Source: Leucothrix arctica
Lineage (GTDB): Bacteria > Pseudomonadota > Gammaproteobacteria > Thiotrichales > Thiotrichaceae
Length of the DNA: 64,000 bases
Assembly: GCF_003172895.1 (NCBI RefSeq)
Contig: NZ_QGKL01000042.1
Location: 310,001 to 374,000, forward strand
Direction of reading: 5' to 3'
Shown: positions 46,188-55,434 of the stretch, piece after piece
How positions within the stretch are numbered: the first letter of the stretch is position 1
How the letters are laid out: each line of letters opens with the position of its first letter
Program-made: the position numbers and the translations under genes
Notes under the pieces: model-generated
What the model was told of the DNA's origin: nothing
The model's input: only the letters and a program-made list of their open reading frames with translations
Databases searched by the model: none

Positions 46188-47540
46188 ATGATATCGAAAA
46201 TTAGTCTAAGTAACTTCAAAGCTTTCCAAGAAATGAATGACCTTGAAATTCGAGATTTAACTGTCATTGTTGGGAGAAATAGCTGTGGAAAATCTTCTTT
46301 AATGCAGAGTCTCTTGCTTTTAAAGCAAACGTTAGACTCAACAAGCGAAAACCCTTTGTGTTTAGAGGGGAAGTATTTAAAATTCTCTAATCTGAAAGAG
46401 CTGTCTTATGGTCTTCCTGCTGTTAATGCCGCTAAAATAGGTTATGACATTTTTTTAGATAACACTGCAGCTTCTGGTAATGTGAAAATTTCATATAGAA
46501 ATATAAAGAAAGATGATTTATATACACCACAGTTATCTGAATTTACAACTTATCTCAAAAAGGATGGTAAAACAACCTCAACGCCATTCCTCCCCATGAG
46601 TAAACCAAAAATAAAGGCTACCTACAAAAAATACTCTCACTTTTTCGGTAAAGAAAGTGAGGTTTCTTTATCAGAATCAGAAGTCATATTTGACAAGTTC
46701 ATGCCTGAAAGTTTGAACCTAGTATATAAAATAAATAAACCAAATTCTGATGAGAAAATTAGGACTTTACCATTACCAATTTTAATGGCTTCGGATGATG
46801 GAAGTAATCATTTGATTCTTCAGTTGAGTCAAGATCTTAAAAATATTCGGTACTTGAGTCCAATACGTGCTGCACCAAAAAGAGCATATGTTCATTATTC
46901 ACAAGATGTATCACTTTTAAATGAAGATGGGTCAAACTCTGCTCATATTTTGTGGGCTAAGAGAGAACATAAAGTTCAATGGAAAAAGAAGACATATAAG
47001 CTAATTGAAGCTGTTAACAAATGTATAAAAACTATCGGTCTATCTCAAGTCATATCACCTGATAAAGTAAGTGATATTGTTTACAAGGTCGGCATAAGCG
47101 AAAGTAACTCAGGCTCAGATGTTTCTTTAGCGGATGTAGGTTTTGGATATTCACAAGTATTACCGATAGTCTTATTAGGTTTATTAAATTCTAAAGAAAA
47201 CTTAATGCTTATCGAACAGCCTGAAATTCACTTACACCCTTCAAGTGCAGGAAATTTGGCTGATCTATTTTTAGGTTTTGTAGATGATGGAAAAAGATTT
47301 ATAATAGAAACTCATAGTCAAGAATTCATCAATAAACTAAGACTTCGCGTCATACAGAACCCTGAATTGAAAAGTAAAATAAATATTGTTTTTGTAGAGC
47401 AAAATGAGGGTGAATCATCAACTATTAAGCAATTTGAAATAGATGAAAAAGGTATGTTCCCTGAATGGCCTAGTGGATTTATAGATGAGTCAGAGAAGCT
47501 TGCGAAAGAAATTTTAAAAGCTAGGATGAATAGCCTTTAA
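46188..47540 (+). CDS. AAA family ATPase (DUF3696-like), candidate defence-system sensor
   Basis: A 450-residue P-loop ATPase of the ABC/OLD-like AAA type. Walker A is 'GRNSCGKSS' (29-37), a signature-like 'DVGFGYSQVLPIV' follows at about 312-324, and Walker B is 'LMLIEQPEIHLHP' with the trailing 'IETHSQEFI' switch. 'FKAF' at the start is the usual first motif. This composition, no transporter partner, and a directly adjacent gene of unknown function are typical of two-gene anti-phage modules (Septu, PARIS and similar). The region is clearly more AT-rich than the flanking nth and rluA-like genes, which suggests transfer. Its last base is the first base of the next gene (TAATG). Confidence 0.75.
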   Translation: MISKISLSNFKAFQEMNDLEIRDLTVIVGRNSCGKSSLMQSLLLLKQTLDSTSENPLCLEGKYLKFSNLKELSYGLPAVNAAKIGYDIFLDNTAASGNVKISYRNIKKDDLYTPQLSEFTTYLKKDGKTTSTPFLPMSKPKIKATYKKYSHFFGKESEVSLSESEVIFDKFMPESLNLVYKINKPNSDEKIRTLPLPILMASDDGSNHLILQLSQDLKNIRYLSPIRAAPKRAYVHYSQDVSLLNEDGSNSAHILWAKREHKVQWKKKTYKLIEAVNKCIKTIGLSQVISPDKVSDIVYKVGISESNSGSDVSLADVGFGYSQVLPIVLLGLLNSKENLMLIEQPEIHLHPSSAGNLADLFLGFVDDGKRFIIETHSQEFINKLRLRVIQNPELKSKINIVFVEQNEGESSTIKQFEIDEKGMFPEWPSGFIDESEKLAKEILKARMNSL

Positions 47541-48261
47541 TGTCTAGGTTAACTATTTGCCCTCACTACCTAACTGAGTACAGTCTTACTGACCCAGATG
47601 AAATTCTTAGGGATATCATTATGCCACTTAATAGTTGCTTTGAAGAGTGTGTAAGCAATAATATTGAGTTGGTTTTATCTGTTGAGATACTTGAAATTTT
47701 CGAAACATCTTGGCCTTGGGATCAAATGAATAACAATTTATGGGCTGGACATATACGTGATTGGCACACCTTGATATATCCAAGCATATTAAAAGCCACC
47801 TTTATAAAGGTACCAATAAATAGCGCTAGATCTGATCTAAATTGCTCATTAATCTCTACCAGAGTTTCAGAAATTTTTTCTCGTTTTCTGGCTCTCTTTG
47901 GTTCTGGTTCGATGCATGGAGGAAGCATGAAGAAGGCCTCTTCTTGAGTCAGAATTGCTCTTACTCAAGTTCAGCTCTTAAATTTTGCTCAGTTGAAAAT
48001 GCTAATGATTATCTTAAAGTGATATACCCATGGCTGCGAATTTATCAAAAGCCTTTACCATGCTTTGGAGAGTTTCCTTTCATACCACCATCTAATTGGA
48101 GAAACTTTGCTGCACCTATTAAAGGCTCACAACGTGGTTTTCTAGATGAGTCAGGTAATTCTTGGGAGTGGGATCGTTTGCACGACAATCATTGGGATGT
48201 GCAGCATTCTAGTAAAACTGGTGATTATACAAATGTTTCTCCAGAGGGGGTCATTCTTTAG
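47540..48261 (+). pseudogene. Frameshifted ATPase partner with toxin-nuclease-like C-terminus
   Basis: The frame begins at ATG 47540, coupled to the ATPase stop, and runs 135 codons; the second half continues in another frame to 48261. Adding one T to the T6 run at 47874-47879 joins the halves into a protein of about 240 residues. The first frame's last 20 residues and the first 15 of the other look unrelated to any natural protein, which supports a shift at that run. The C-terminal end has 'GFLDESGNSWEWDR', 'HWDVQ' and 'GDYTNVSPEGVIL'. From memory this pattern (GF-D--GN-W ... HWDVQ ... NVSPDG) occurs in polymorphic toxin type 17 nuclease domains. If so, this would be the effector of the pair. 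It could also be a true programmed shift or a sequencing error. Confidence 0.5.
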
Positions 48262-48357
48262 TGCTTTCATGATTATGAAAAGCAAAAAAACGATCAGTAT
48301 CACGACCTCATGTTTTTAAAAATAGACCTATCGAGCTAAGAGGCATTATTCCTGAAC

Positions 48358-48600
48358 ATGATAACTTGCAACCAATACGACTACATTGAAATAGCCTGCA
48401 TGCACCGCTACCCAGTCAAAATCACCATGCGATCTGACTCGATAATAGAAGGCATAGCCCAAGACACAAAACGCAACGATGCCCGAGAAGAATGCATTCT
48501 AATCAAAGTAGGGCAAGCAGATACCTTAGTCATACTAACCGATATCGCTAAGTTAGAAGTCACTACAGAAAACCCACACTTCACTGAAGTTACCTTCTAA
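48358..48600 (+). CDS. rof: Rho-binding antiterminator (Rof/YaeO-like)
   Basis: An 80-residue protein. 'CNQYDYIEIACMHRYPVKIT' matches the Rof/YaeO start (C-x-x-Y-D-x-x-E-x-A-C), followed by a small beta barrel with 'IIEGIAQDTKRNDAREECILI'-type strands. Rof binds Rho and inhibits its termination activity. The gene lies 10 bases before a RluA-type pseudouridine synthase gene, so the two are probably co-transcribed; the link between them is not obvious. Confidence 0.8.
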   Translation: MITCNQYDYIEIACMHRYPVKITMRSDSIIEGIAQDTKRNDAREECILIKVGQADTLVILTDIAKLEVTTENPHFTEVTF

Positions 48601-48609
48601 AGACCACTG

Positions 48610-49296
48610 ATGATTGTTGATGATTTCGTAGCGCCCACTTGCGATGCCTTTGTTGAGGTTTTATACCAAGACGCTGATATCTTATTAATCAACAAACCCA
48701 GTGGTTTACTTAGCCTGTCAGGCAAAAACCCACAAAACTGGGACTCAGTACATCACCGCTTAGTACACGGCCAAGAAGGTGTCACACCTGCATTTCCCGA
48801 TGCAAAACTCCCACACCGTTTAGACTTGGGCACATCAGGCGTTATGGTTGTCGGCTTAAATGCAGCGTCATCAAAAAGCCTTAATAAGCAATTCCAAGAT
48901 CGCACCATTCAAAAACGCTACGTTGCGATGCTAGAGGGTTGGTTGACCGATGATCACGGTGAAATATCAGCACCCATCGCGAAAGATAAAACGTTATTCC
49001 CGTGCGTGAAAATTTGTGCTGAAACAGGCAAAGCAGCCACGAGTGAATACACGGTGTTACAACGATTAGATAATCCACGCCGAACCTTGGTACAGTTCAC
49101 GCCGCTTACTGGTCGCACACACCAATTGCGAATTCACAGCTTAGAAATAGGGCATCCAATCTTAGGGTGTGACCTTTATAAAAATGATCATAGTGAGCAT
49201 ATGGCAAGTCGCTTGATGTTACACGCGAGTGATTTGTATTTTGAGCATCCTACCAGTGGTGAGCAGCGACATCAGCATTGTCCGAGTCCGTTTTAA
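48610..49296 (+). CDS. RluA family pseudouridine synthase
   Basis: A 228-residue enzyme that isomerises uridine in RNA. The catalytic aspartate lies in 'PHRLDLGTSGVMVVGLNAAS' (HRLDxxTSG). 'LLINKPSGLLSLSGK' precedes it and 'FTPLTGRTHQLRIH' follows, all standard. There is no S4 domain, and it is about the size of RluA (219 residues), which modifies 23S rRNA and tRNA; 'EYTVLQRL' also fits that subgroup. I cannot tell RluA from close relatives, so no symbol is given. Confidence 0.85.
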   Translation: MIVDDFVAPTCDAFVEVLYQDADILLINKPSGLLSLSGKNPQNWDSVHHRLVHGQEGVTPAFPDAKLPHRLDLGTSGVMVVGLNAASSKSLNKQFQDRTIQKRYVAMLEGWLTDDHGEISAPIAKDKTLFPCVKICAETGKAATSEYTVLQRLDNPRRTLVQFTPLTGRTHQLRIHSLEIGHPILGCDLYKNDHSEHMASRLMLHASDLYFEHPTSGEQRHQHCPSPF

Positions 49297-49325
49297 GTGA
49301 GTCTAAAAACCAACCACAAGACTAT

Positions 49326-49496
49326 TTATGGTTGTTTCGCAAAATCAGAAAGAGCTTGCCCGCTTAAGCGATAACCTACCCATTCCGTTTGAGTTATAGC
49401 ACCAACTGCTTCATAAAAATCACGAGAAGGCTTATTCCAATCTAAGCAACTCCATTCAAAGCGACCGCAATGGTTATCAAGCGCTATATTGGCATA
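49326..49496 (-). pseudogene. C-terminal remnant of a GNAT acetyltransferase gene
   Basis: On the minus strand an open frame ending at 49326 gives 56 residues: 'YANIALDNHCGRFEWSCLDW', then 'NKPSRDFYEAVGAITQTEW' and 'YRLSGQALSDFAKQP'. This is the usual end of GNAT proteins of the 'RFEWSCLDWNxPSxxFYxxxGA' type. The acetyl-CoA motif A that should precede it is not found in any frame upstream, so the gene is truncated. Confidence 0.7.
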
Positions 49497-49593
49497 GGTT
49501 GAATAGCAGTAAAGCGAGCCATATTTGGTTGCGTAACATAATTAAAGAGCTTACCTAAATAACGGTAATGTATGGCGCTTTATTGAGACCACA

Positions 49594-49613
49594 GAAACAT
49601 TTCTGAGTCGCAA
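49594..49613. repeat. Copy 1 of a dispersed 20-base repeat
   Basis: GAAACATTTCTGAGTCGCAA; the same sequence with one change (G to A) is at 55435-55454. Both copies lie in gene-poor regions near decayed sequence. Confidence 0.4.
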
Positions 49614-49653
49614 AACCAGCCGCGAAAGGTTAACCCTGTCGCGACTGACATAC

Positions 49654-51195
49654 TTAGCGCAATACAACTTCCTTAATCCACTTTTCAATCACTGATTGAG
49701 CCGCTTTTCTCAGGTCAGAGTTACACTTTCCCTGAGCTTGATTTACTTCTTTAAGCACAGGATCAACTTCAACAGTTGCTACTCTACCTGCCTCGTCTCG
49801 AAGAGAGAAAATAGCAGAGTCCTGATTAACACATGAGCCAGTATAACTACCGACGCAATGACTCATCGCATTACCTTCATCTCGAAGCTGTTGGCTCGTC
49901 GTAAGCTCAGTGAAGCGCCAGTTTTTTCCATGAATAAAGGTAGACCAGTTCCAACCATGGCTTGCCCAAGTAGCATCCATTTCTTCGTAGTCAAAGTAAT
50001 TGAAGTGCTGTCTCTCTCTGCGAGCCGCTTGCTCTTCAATATTCTCCAACCGTAAACGTTCACGCTCAGCGCCTCGTGCCATCGAGACTTGAACCGCACG
50101 TGCTGCCATTCGAGCGCGCGCTTGTTCAAAACGATGCTTTTCTAGCTCATACTCAGCAATACTATCAAGTACTTTTGCTTGGCTTCGACCTTGTAAACGA
50201 TAGCTTTCACCATTACGTGCATGCTCCGTAAATTGATGTCGCGCCCACCAAAGTACCTTAGTGTTTTCTTCAGCCGCTAACTCAAGCTGATGACTAATCG
50301 TCCATCGGCAAGTGTCATACCAAAAGTCACGACTTTCCTCTGAAATAGGTTCCAACAAGTCAATGACATATGACTCATTTTCCATCAAACAGCTAAAGTC
50401 TTCAGTCCAACCGCCTAGTCGATAAAACTCAGCATAAAGCACCGCATGCTGTGGTGAGAGATCAGTAGGGCAGCTAAACAGTTCATGCCATAACTTGTTA
50501 CTCACTAACGTCCAGTTAAAGTGTTTTGCCAATGCTTTAAGGCTTCCACCTTGCGCATACATGACAAAGCACAGCAACCAACGCACACTCTCCTCATCGG
50601 CCGCATCGTACCAGCAGCTTTTAAGAAATGCGGGCGCGTCATACTGGACAAACAGATACTCAAGTAAGTCACCATCACTTTGCTCGTCCCACTCTAATGG
50701 GCTACGAAGCCAAAAAGGCGATAGCATACATACGTTCTGAATGAGTACCGTGTTATGTGAAAAAGCACGTTTGATAACAGCTAGATTCATCTCAGTTAAC
50801 TGATCTGCTTGTGCTGGCAATAACGACTCTAGACCATCTACTTGGTATTGATCGAACCAGCTTTTAGCGCGATCAACCAAACCTTCTGATGGCTTTTTAA
50901 GTAGCACAGTATCAGTTGATATCGACTTTTCAGGAACCAGCTTTAACGCCGCTAACGCATCACCCATGACACTTCCTAAGGTAGGTGTCGGATATAGCAC
51001 TTCGTTTAAACGGCTCAAGTTACGCTGTTTCTTTTGAATACTTGGGTCTACTTCCACTCTATTGTGCGGCACTTGAGGTTTCCCCAGTGGCCGTCCTGTG
51101 AAGTAATCGTGATTCAAATGATACTGCTGTAATTGCTCATCCGTTAAGGACTGAAAGCATTGCTTGATAGCTTGCTTTGCCGTTGCGGTGTTCAT
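49654..51195 (-). CDS. PcfJ-like protein
   Basis: A 513-residue protein. The start at ATG 51195 is chosen because GGAGG lies seven bases upstream; an ATG four codons earlier is less favoured. The C-terminus contains the PcfJ hallmark 'QLRDEGNAMSHCVGSYTG' followed by 'FSLRDEAGRVATVEVD', and a coiled, Arg/Glu-rich helix at about 350-400 (many RMAARA/ERLRLEN segments). PcfJ is named from a conjugative plasmid of Enterococcus, but family members are widespread in bacterial chromosomes and their function is unknown. No conjugation genes are nearby. Confidence 0.75.
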   Translation of the reverse strand: MNTATAKQAIKQCFQSLTDEQLQQYHLNHDYFTGRPLGKPQVPHNRVEVDPSIQKKQRNLSRLNEVLYPTPTLGSVMGDALAALKLVPEKSISTDTVLLKKPSEGLVDRAKSWFDQYQVDGLESLLPAQADQLTEMNLAVIKRAFSHNTVLIQNVCMLSPFWLRSPLEWDEQSDGDLLEYLFVQYDAPAFLKSCWYDAADEESVRWLLCFVMYAQGGSLKALAKHFNWTLVSNKLWHELFSCPTDLSPQHAVLYAEFYRLGGWTEDFSCLMENESYVIDLLEPISEESRDFWYDTCRWTISHQLELAAEENTKVLWWARHQFTEHARNGESYRLQGRSQAKVLDSIAEYELEKHRFEQARARMAARAVQVSMARGAERERLRLENIEEQAARRERQHFNYFDYEEMDATWASHGWNWSTFIHGKNWRFTELTTSQQLRDEGNAMSHCVGSYTGSCVNQDSAIFSLRDEAGRVATVEVDPVLKEVNQAQGKCNSDLRKAAQSVIEKWIKEVVLR

Positions 51196-51207
51196 GCTGA
51201 CCTCCAT

Positions 51208-51548
51208 CTAGATCGATTGTTATTAATTATTTCGTTCAGAGATGGAAAGGCAAAGGGTGTGCCAAAAGGTGATGCAAGTCTTAAAGGTATACTTTAAGTG
51301 ATTGTTATTTATCAATAATAATTTATTTTCCAAGGTTTAACGTTGATTCTTAGGCCTTAGGCAATGTTATGATAAATATTTATTTATATACGAATCTATT
51401 TTTAAGGATATTTTTCAGGCTTTGTGCGGAATATACGAAAGAGTTTTTTACTTGATGTGCACGCGCTATATTCTAGCGCGTGCGTTTTCAAGTTGAAGCT
51501 GCATTAGCTCATATCAAACAATGCGTATGTTCAGTCATGGCTCAAATA
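51208..51548. other. Intergenic region between the PcfJ-like and pyruvate carboxylase genes
   Basis: About 340 AT-rich bases between two minus-strand genes. It should contain the PcfJ-like promoter and the 3' end of the pyruvate carboxylase transcript. The one clear structure is the hairpin at 51459-51483. Confidence 0.4.
51459..51483. terminator. Strong hairpin 3' of the pyruvate carboxylase gene
   Basis: A perfect 10-base GC-rich stem (GCACGCGCTA at 51459-51468 with TAGCGCGTGC at 51474-51483) has a 5-base loop. In the direction of the pyruvate carboxylase transcript it is not followed by a T run, but in the plus direction GTTTT follows. It probably marks the 3' end of the message. Confidence 0.5.
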
Positions 51549-54500
51549 TTATTCAAACTCAATAACTAAATCATTCTGCTCCAGAATCTCACCAGCGTCT
51601 AAATGTACCTTCTTGATCGTTCCTGCGAAAGGCGCTGTGATGGTTGATTCCATTTTCATTGCTTCTATGACAAATAGCGGCGTATCTTTTTCAACGGTTT
51701 CGCCTTCTTTAACGTTTACTACCGCTAAACGACCAAGTATAGGTGTGCCTACTTCGTTTTCATCGACTGCTTTTCTATTAACCTTTTTGGTAGAAACAGC
51801 AGAATCATCTCGAATGGTGAGGCTTCGTGTTTGACCATTTAGGTTAAAGGTAACTGTTCTGATTCCACCTTCATCTGGCGGTGAGCAGTACAGCATTTTA
51901 ATGATGATGACCTTACCTTTTCCAAGCTCTACAGCCACTTCTTCTCTTTGTTTCAATCCATAGAAAAAGGCCGTTGTTGGTAGGACCGAGATGTTTCCAT
52001 ATTCTTGTTGATGCTGATAAAAGTCTTCATAGACTTTTGGGTACATCATGTAAGAAAGAAAGTCAGTCATTTCTCGCTGGTCATCAAACTTTTCTTTGAA
52101 AGCGGCAAATTCTTTATCGAAGTCGATAGGCTCTAGGTGATCATTGGGACGATCTGTAAAAGCACTATCATTCTTTAGTACTAAACGGCTGAGCTCTTCT
52201 GGGAAACCTCCTGGTGCTTGTCCTAGGTTACCTTTGAAAAGATCGAGTACAGAGTCTGGGAACGCTAAAGTACCACCTTGTTCCATCACATCTTTTTCAG
52301 TTAAATCATTTGATGTCATGAATATTGCCATATCACCCACAACTTTTGATGACGGGGTAACTTTTACAATATCGCCAAACATCTTATTTACGATGGCATA
52401 GTTTTCTTTTACTTTTTCAAACTTGTGCTCTAGCCCTAGTGCAGTCGCCTGAGGACGTAAATTTGAATATTGTCCCCCTGGAATTTCATGATTGTAAACT
52501 TCAGCGGTGCTGGCTTTTAAACCTGACTCAAACGGGTAATAGATTTCGCGAATATCTTCCCAGTAGTTAGCATACTGATTCAGTGACTCTAGGTTAAATG
52601 CTTGCTCACGAGGCTGCCCTTGCATGGCAGCAACCATAGAATTTAAGCTAGGCTGTGAGGTTAAGCCAGAAACAGAACTTAAACATGTATCGACGATATC
52701 CACATCCTTCTCGATAGCTTTTAGCAGCATTGCTGACTGCATGGAAGAGGTATCGTGAGTATGAAGGTGGATCGGTAAGTCGGTCGCATCTTTTAGTGCA
52801 GGGATGAGTATTTCCGCTGCGTAAGGCTTCAACAAACCAGCCATGTCTTTTAGCGCTAGCGTATGTGCACCAGCATCTTCAAGCTGTCTAGCTAAATCAA
52901 GGTAGTATTGGAGGTTAAATTTATTACTAGGGTCAGTGTTTAACACATCGCCGGTATAGCAAATCGTGGCCTCAGCAATACCGCCCGTTTTCTCACGAAC
53001 CACTTGAATAGACTTTTTCATGCCTTCAATCCAGTTTAGAGAATCGAAGATACGGAATACATCAATGCCGTTTTCAGAGGCTTCAATGATGAACTTTTCA
53101 ATCAAGTTATCCGGGTATGCTTTGTAACCAACCGCATTTGAACCACGAAATAGCATTTGGAATAAGATATTAGGAATTGCTTCACGAAGAAGTCTTAAGC
53201 GCTGCCATGGGCATTCGTGCAAGAAACGCATGGATACATCAAAAGTAGCGCCACCCCACATTTCTAGTGAGAATAATTGAGAGTGATTCTTGGCAAAACC
53301 TTCTGCTACTTCTAGCATGTCTTTTGTTCTTACGCGGGTCGCAAGTAGTGATTGATGCGCATCACGTAAGGTTGTATCGGTATAAAGAATATTATCTTGG
53401 TCTTTAATCCATTGAACAAAACCATCGGGGCCTAAAGCATTTAGTTTGTCTTTAGTACCTTCTGGGTATTTGTCTAATTTATTAAAAGGTGGAACAACAG
53501 GCTTTCTAAATTTACGATCTGGGTCGTAAGATTTTATATCTGGGTTACCGTTAACGATAACATTCGATAGATAGCTCAGTGTTTTTGTTCCACGATCGAG
53601 TTGAGACGAAACATTGAAAAGCTCAGGGTGCTTTTCAAGAAAAGTAACTTTGACGTTACCGGCTTTAAAGGTAGGGTGTTCTAGTACATTTAACAGGAAG
53701 TTTATATTCGTTTTTACTCCACGAATTCTGAATTCTCTTAGCGCACGATGAGCGCGTTGAATCGCATCTTCAAGGCTTCTTCCAGAGGCAGATACCTTAA
53801 CCAACATAGAGTCATAGAATGGAGATACCTTTGCACCGACATAGGCTGCTCCCACGTCTAGACGTATACCGAAACCAGCAGCGCTTCGATAAGCAATGAT
53901 TGTTCCAAAATCTGGCTTGAAGCCTGCTGAAGGGTCTTCTGTAGTAATTCGACATTGAACCGCAAAGCCACGCACAGAAATATCATCTTGTGATTTGATG
54001 TTTATTTGTGGGTCAGACAGTTTTGCGCCATCAGCGATATGAATTTGGCTTCGAACGATATCGATGCCAGTGATTTCTTCGGTGATGGTGTGCTCTACCT
54101 GAACTCTAGGATTTACTTCTATAAAGTAGATTTTTTCGTCACTATCAACAAGGAACTCTACCGTTCCTGCATTACTGTAATTAACATGTCGCGTTATTTT
54201 TAATGCGTAATCATAAAGCTTTTGACGTGTTTCTTCTTTAAGTGTCGCGCTTGGGGCAACTTCAATAACCTTTTGGAAACGTCTTTGTACAGAGCAGTCG
54301 CGCTCGTATAAATGAACAAGGTTTCCGAAGGTATCTCCAAGAATTTGAACTTCAATATGCTTAGGGGAATCAATGTATTTTTCTAAAAATACCGTATCAT
54401 CGCCAAACGCTTTTGCGGCTTCATTTCGAGCGTCATTAAACGCAGTGGGTAATTCGTCGGCAGAACGCAAAATACGCATACCACGTCCGCCACCACCTGA

Positions 54501-54992
54501 TGCGGCCTTTAACATCATCGGGTAGCCAATTCTTTCTGCTTCTTTTTCTGCAATAGCTAATGAAGTGAGTGACTCATTGCTATCTTGAATAACGGGAATG
54601 CCCGCATCAATTGCATTTTGTTTTGCTTGAACCTTGTCTCCAAGCTGCTCCATGACTTCTGGGGCAGGACCAACAAAAATAATACCTTCCTCTCTACAGC
54701 GTCTTGCAAACTGTACATTTTCGGAAAGAAACCCATAACCAGGGTGGATAGCATCCACATTGTTAACTTTAGCAACTTCAATTAAACCCTCAATATCGAG
54801 GTAGGGCATTAAAGCTTCTTCATCAGAACCGATCTGGTATGCCTCATCGGATTTATAGCGATGGGGAGAAAATCGATCTTCGTTGGTGTACACGGATACC
54901 GTAGTTACATTTAGCTCAGCAGCTGCACGTAATATGCGGATAGCAATTTCGCCTCGATTAGCGACTAGTAATTTCTTGATGTTAGTAAGCAT
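51549..54992 (-). CDS. pyc: Pyruvate carboxylase (single-chain)
   Basis: A 1147-residue biotin enzyme that makes oxaloacetate from pyruvate, bicarbonate and ATP. Domains in order: biotin carboxylase at about 1-450 ('KLLVANRGEIAIRILRA', 'ASGGGGRGMRI', 'FIEVNPRVQVEHTITEEITG'), carboxyltransferase at about 530-820 ('DTTLRDAHQSLLATRVR', metal-binding 'IHLHTHD'), and a C-terminal biotinyl domain with 'EAMKMES' (biotin on K1113). The length and order fit the alpha4 type, as in Bacillus and Rhizobium. Gammaproteobacteria more often use PEP carboxylase or a two-subunit enzyme. It is transcribed alone, and may be preceded by a short leader frame. Confidence 0.97.
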   Translation of the reverse strand: MLTNIKKLLVANRGEIAIRILRAAAELNVTTVSVYTNEDRFSPHRYKSDEAYQIGSDEEALMPYLDIEGLIEVAKVNNVDAIHPGYGFLSENVQFARRCREEGIIFVGPAPEVMEQLGDKVQAKQNAIDAGIPVIQDSNESLTSLAIAEKEAERIGYPMMLKAASGGGGRGMRILRSADELPTAFNDARNEAAKAFGDDTVFLEKYIDSPKHIEVQILGDTFGNLVHLYERDCSVQRRFQKVIEVAPSATLKEETRQKLYDYALKITRHVNYSNAGTVEFLVDSDEKIYFIEVNPRVQVEHTITEEITGIDIVRSQIHIADGAKLSDPQINIKSQDDISVRGFAVQCRITTEDPSAGFKPDFGTIIAYRSAAGFGIRLDVGAAYVGAKVSPFYDSMLVKVSASGRSLEDAIQRAHRALREFRIRGVKTNINFLLNVLEHPTFKAGNVKVTFLEKHPELFNVSSQLDRGTKTLSYLSNVIVNGNPDIKSYDPDRKFRKPVVPPFNKLDKYPEGTKDKLNALGPDGFVQWIKDQDNILYTDTTLRDAHQSLLATRVRTKDMLEVAEGFAKNHSQLFSLEMWGGATFDVSMRFLHECPWQRLRLLREAIPNILFQMLFRGSNAVGYKAYPDNLIEKFIIEASENGIDVFRIFDSLNWIEGMKKSIQVVREKTGGIAEATICYTGDVLNTDPSNKFNLQYYLDLARQLEDAGAHTLALKDMAGLLKPYAAEILIPALKDATDLPIHLHTHDTSSMQSAMLLKAIEKDVDIVDTCLSSVSGLTSQPSLNSMVAAMQGQPREQAFNLESLNQYANYWEDIREIYYPFESGLKASTAEVYNHEIPGGQYSNLRPQATALGLEHKFEKVKENYAIVNKMFGDIVKVTPSSKVVGDMAIFMTSNDLTEKDVMEQGGTLAFPDSVLDLFKGNLGQAPGGFPEELSRLVLKNDSAFTDRPNDHLEPIDFDKEFAAFKEKFDDQREMTDFLSYMMYPKVYEDFYQHQQEYGNISVLPTTAFFYGLKQREEVAVELGKGKVIIIKMLYCSPPDEGGIRTVTFNLNGQTRSLTIRDDSAVSTKKVNRKAVDENEVGTPILGRLAVVNVKEGETVEKDTPLFVIEAMKMESTITAPFAGTIKKVHLDAGEILEQNDLVIEFE

Positions 54993-55102
54993 AATTTTTA
55001 AGGGTATAAAATGTCAGTAGTAGGGAAATGAATAGCTTCAACCATAACCATTAAAGCCATCAACCGAGTTTACGCATAAAAAAAAGGAGCCTTCTATTAA
55101 GA

Positions 55103-55213
55103 CTACGTAATTATTTGCCTATCAGGTTTGTCTACATGAGCTGCGTCGGCACCTTTAGGGACACGAGTATGCTCAATTAAATTTTGGACACCTTTTGGAA
55201 TTTCAACTGTCAT
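55103..55213 (-). CDS. Possible 36-residue small protein or leader upstream of pyc
   Basis: ATG 55213 opens 36 codons with balanced, coding-like composition (MTVEIPKGVQNLIEHTRVPK at the start), ending 110 bases before pyc on the same strand. Codons such as GGT, GTC, GAC and CCT are those used by neighbouring genes. No clear ribosome-binding site or family is seen; it may be a leader peptide, a gene remnant or chance. Confidence 0.25.
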   Translation of the reverse strand: MTVEIPKGVQNLIEHTRVPKGADAAHVDKPDRQIIT

Positions 55214-55434
55214 TGTAGAAAGCAAAGTGTGTCACGACTAAGTTAACTAATATTCCAAAGAACCGTTTTGGCTCATACCACCCATTAAAAAAGCATTATG
55301 GGTGCAGATGACTCCTCCATCTTAGAATACATATAACATCGTTACAGTGATGCTTGCAAGCATACCCATGTTACTCACTTGTCACCCTACACCAAAATAA
55401 TTTTATTTCGCTAGTCGCTACTAGAGAAGCCATG

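Larger units (their letters stand above)
49297..49653. other. Intergenic region with gene debris
   Basis: About 360 bases. The left half holds the C-terminal remnant of a GNAT gene on the minus strand. The right half holds one copy of a dispersed 20-base repeat (49594-49613). No intact gene is present. Confidence 0.5.

Noticed and set aside
47874-47880. Programmed -1 frameshift at the T6 run
   Set aside because: The upstream codon (ATT) would mismatch after slipping to AAT, so it is not a good slippery heptamer. A lost T is simpler; kept only as an alternative.
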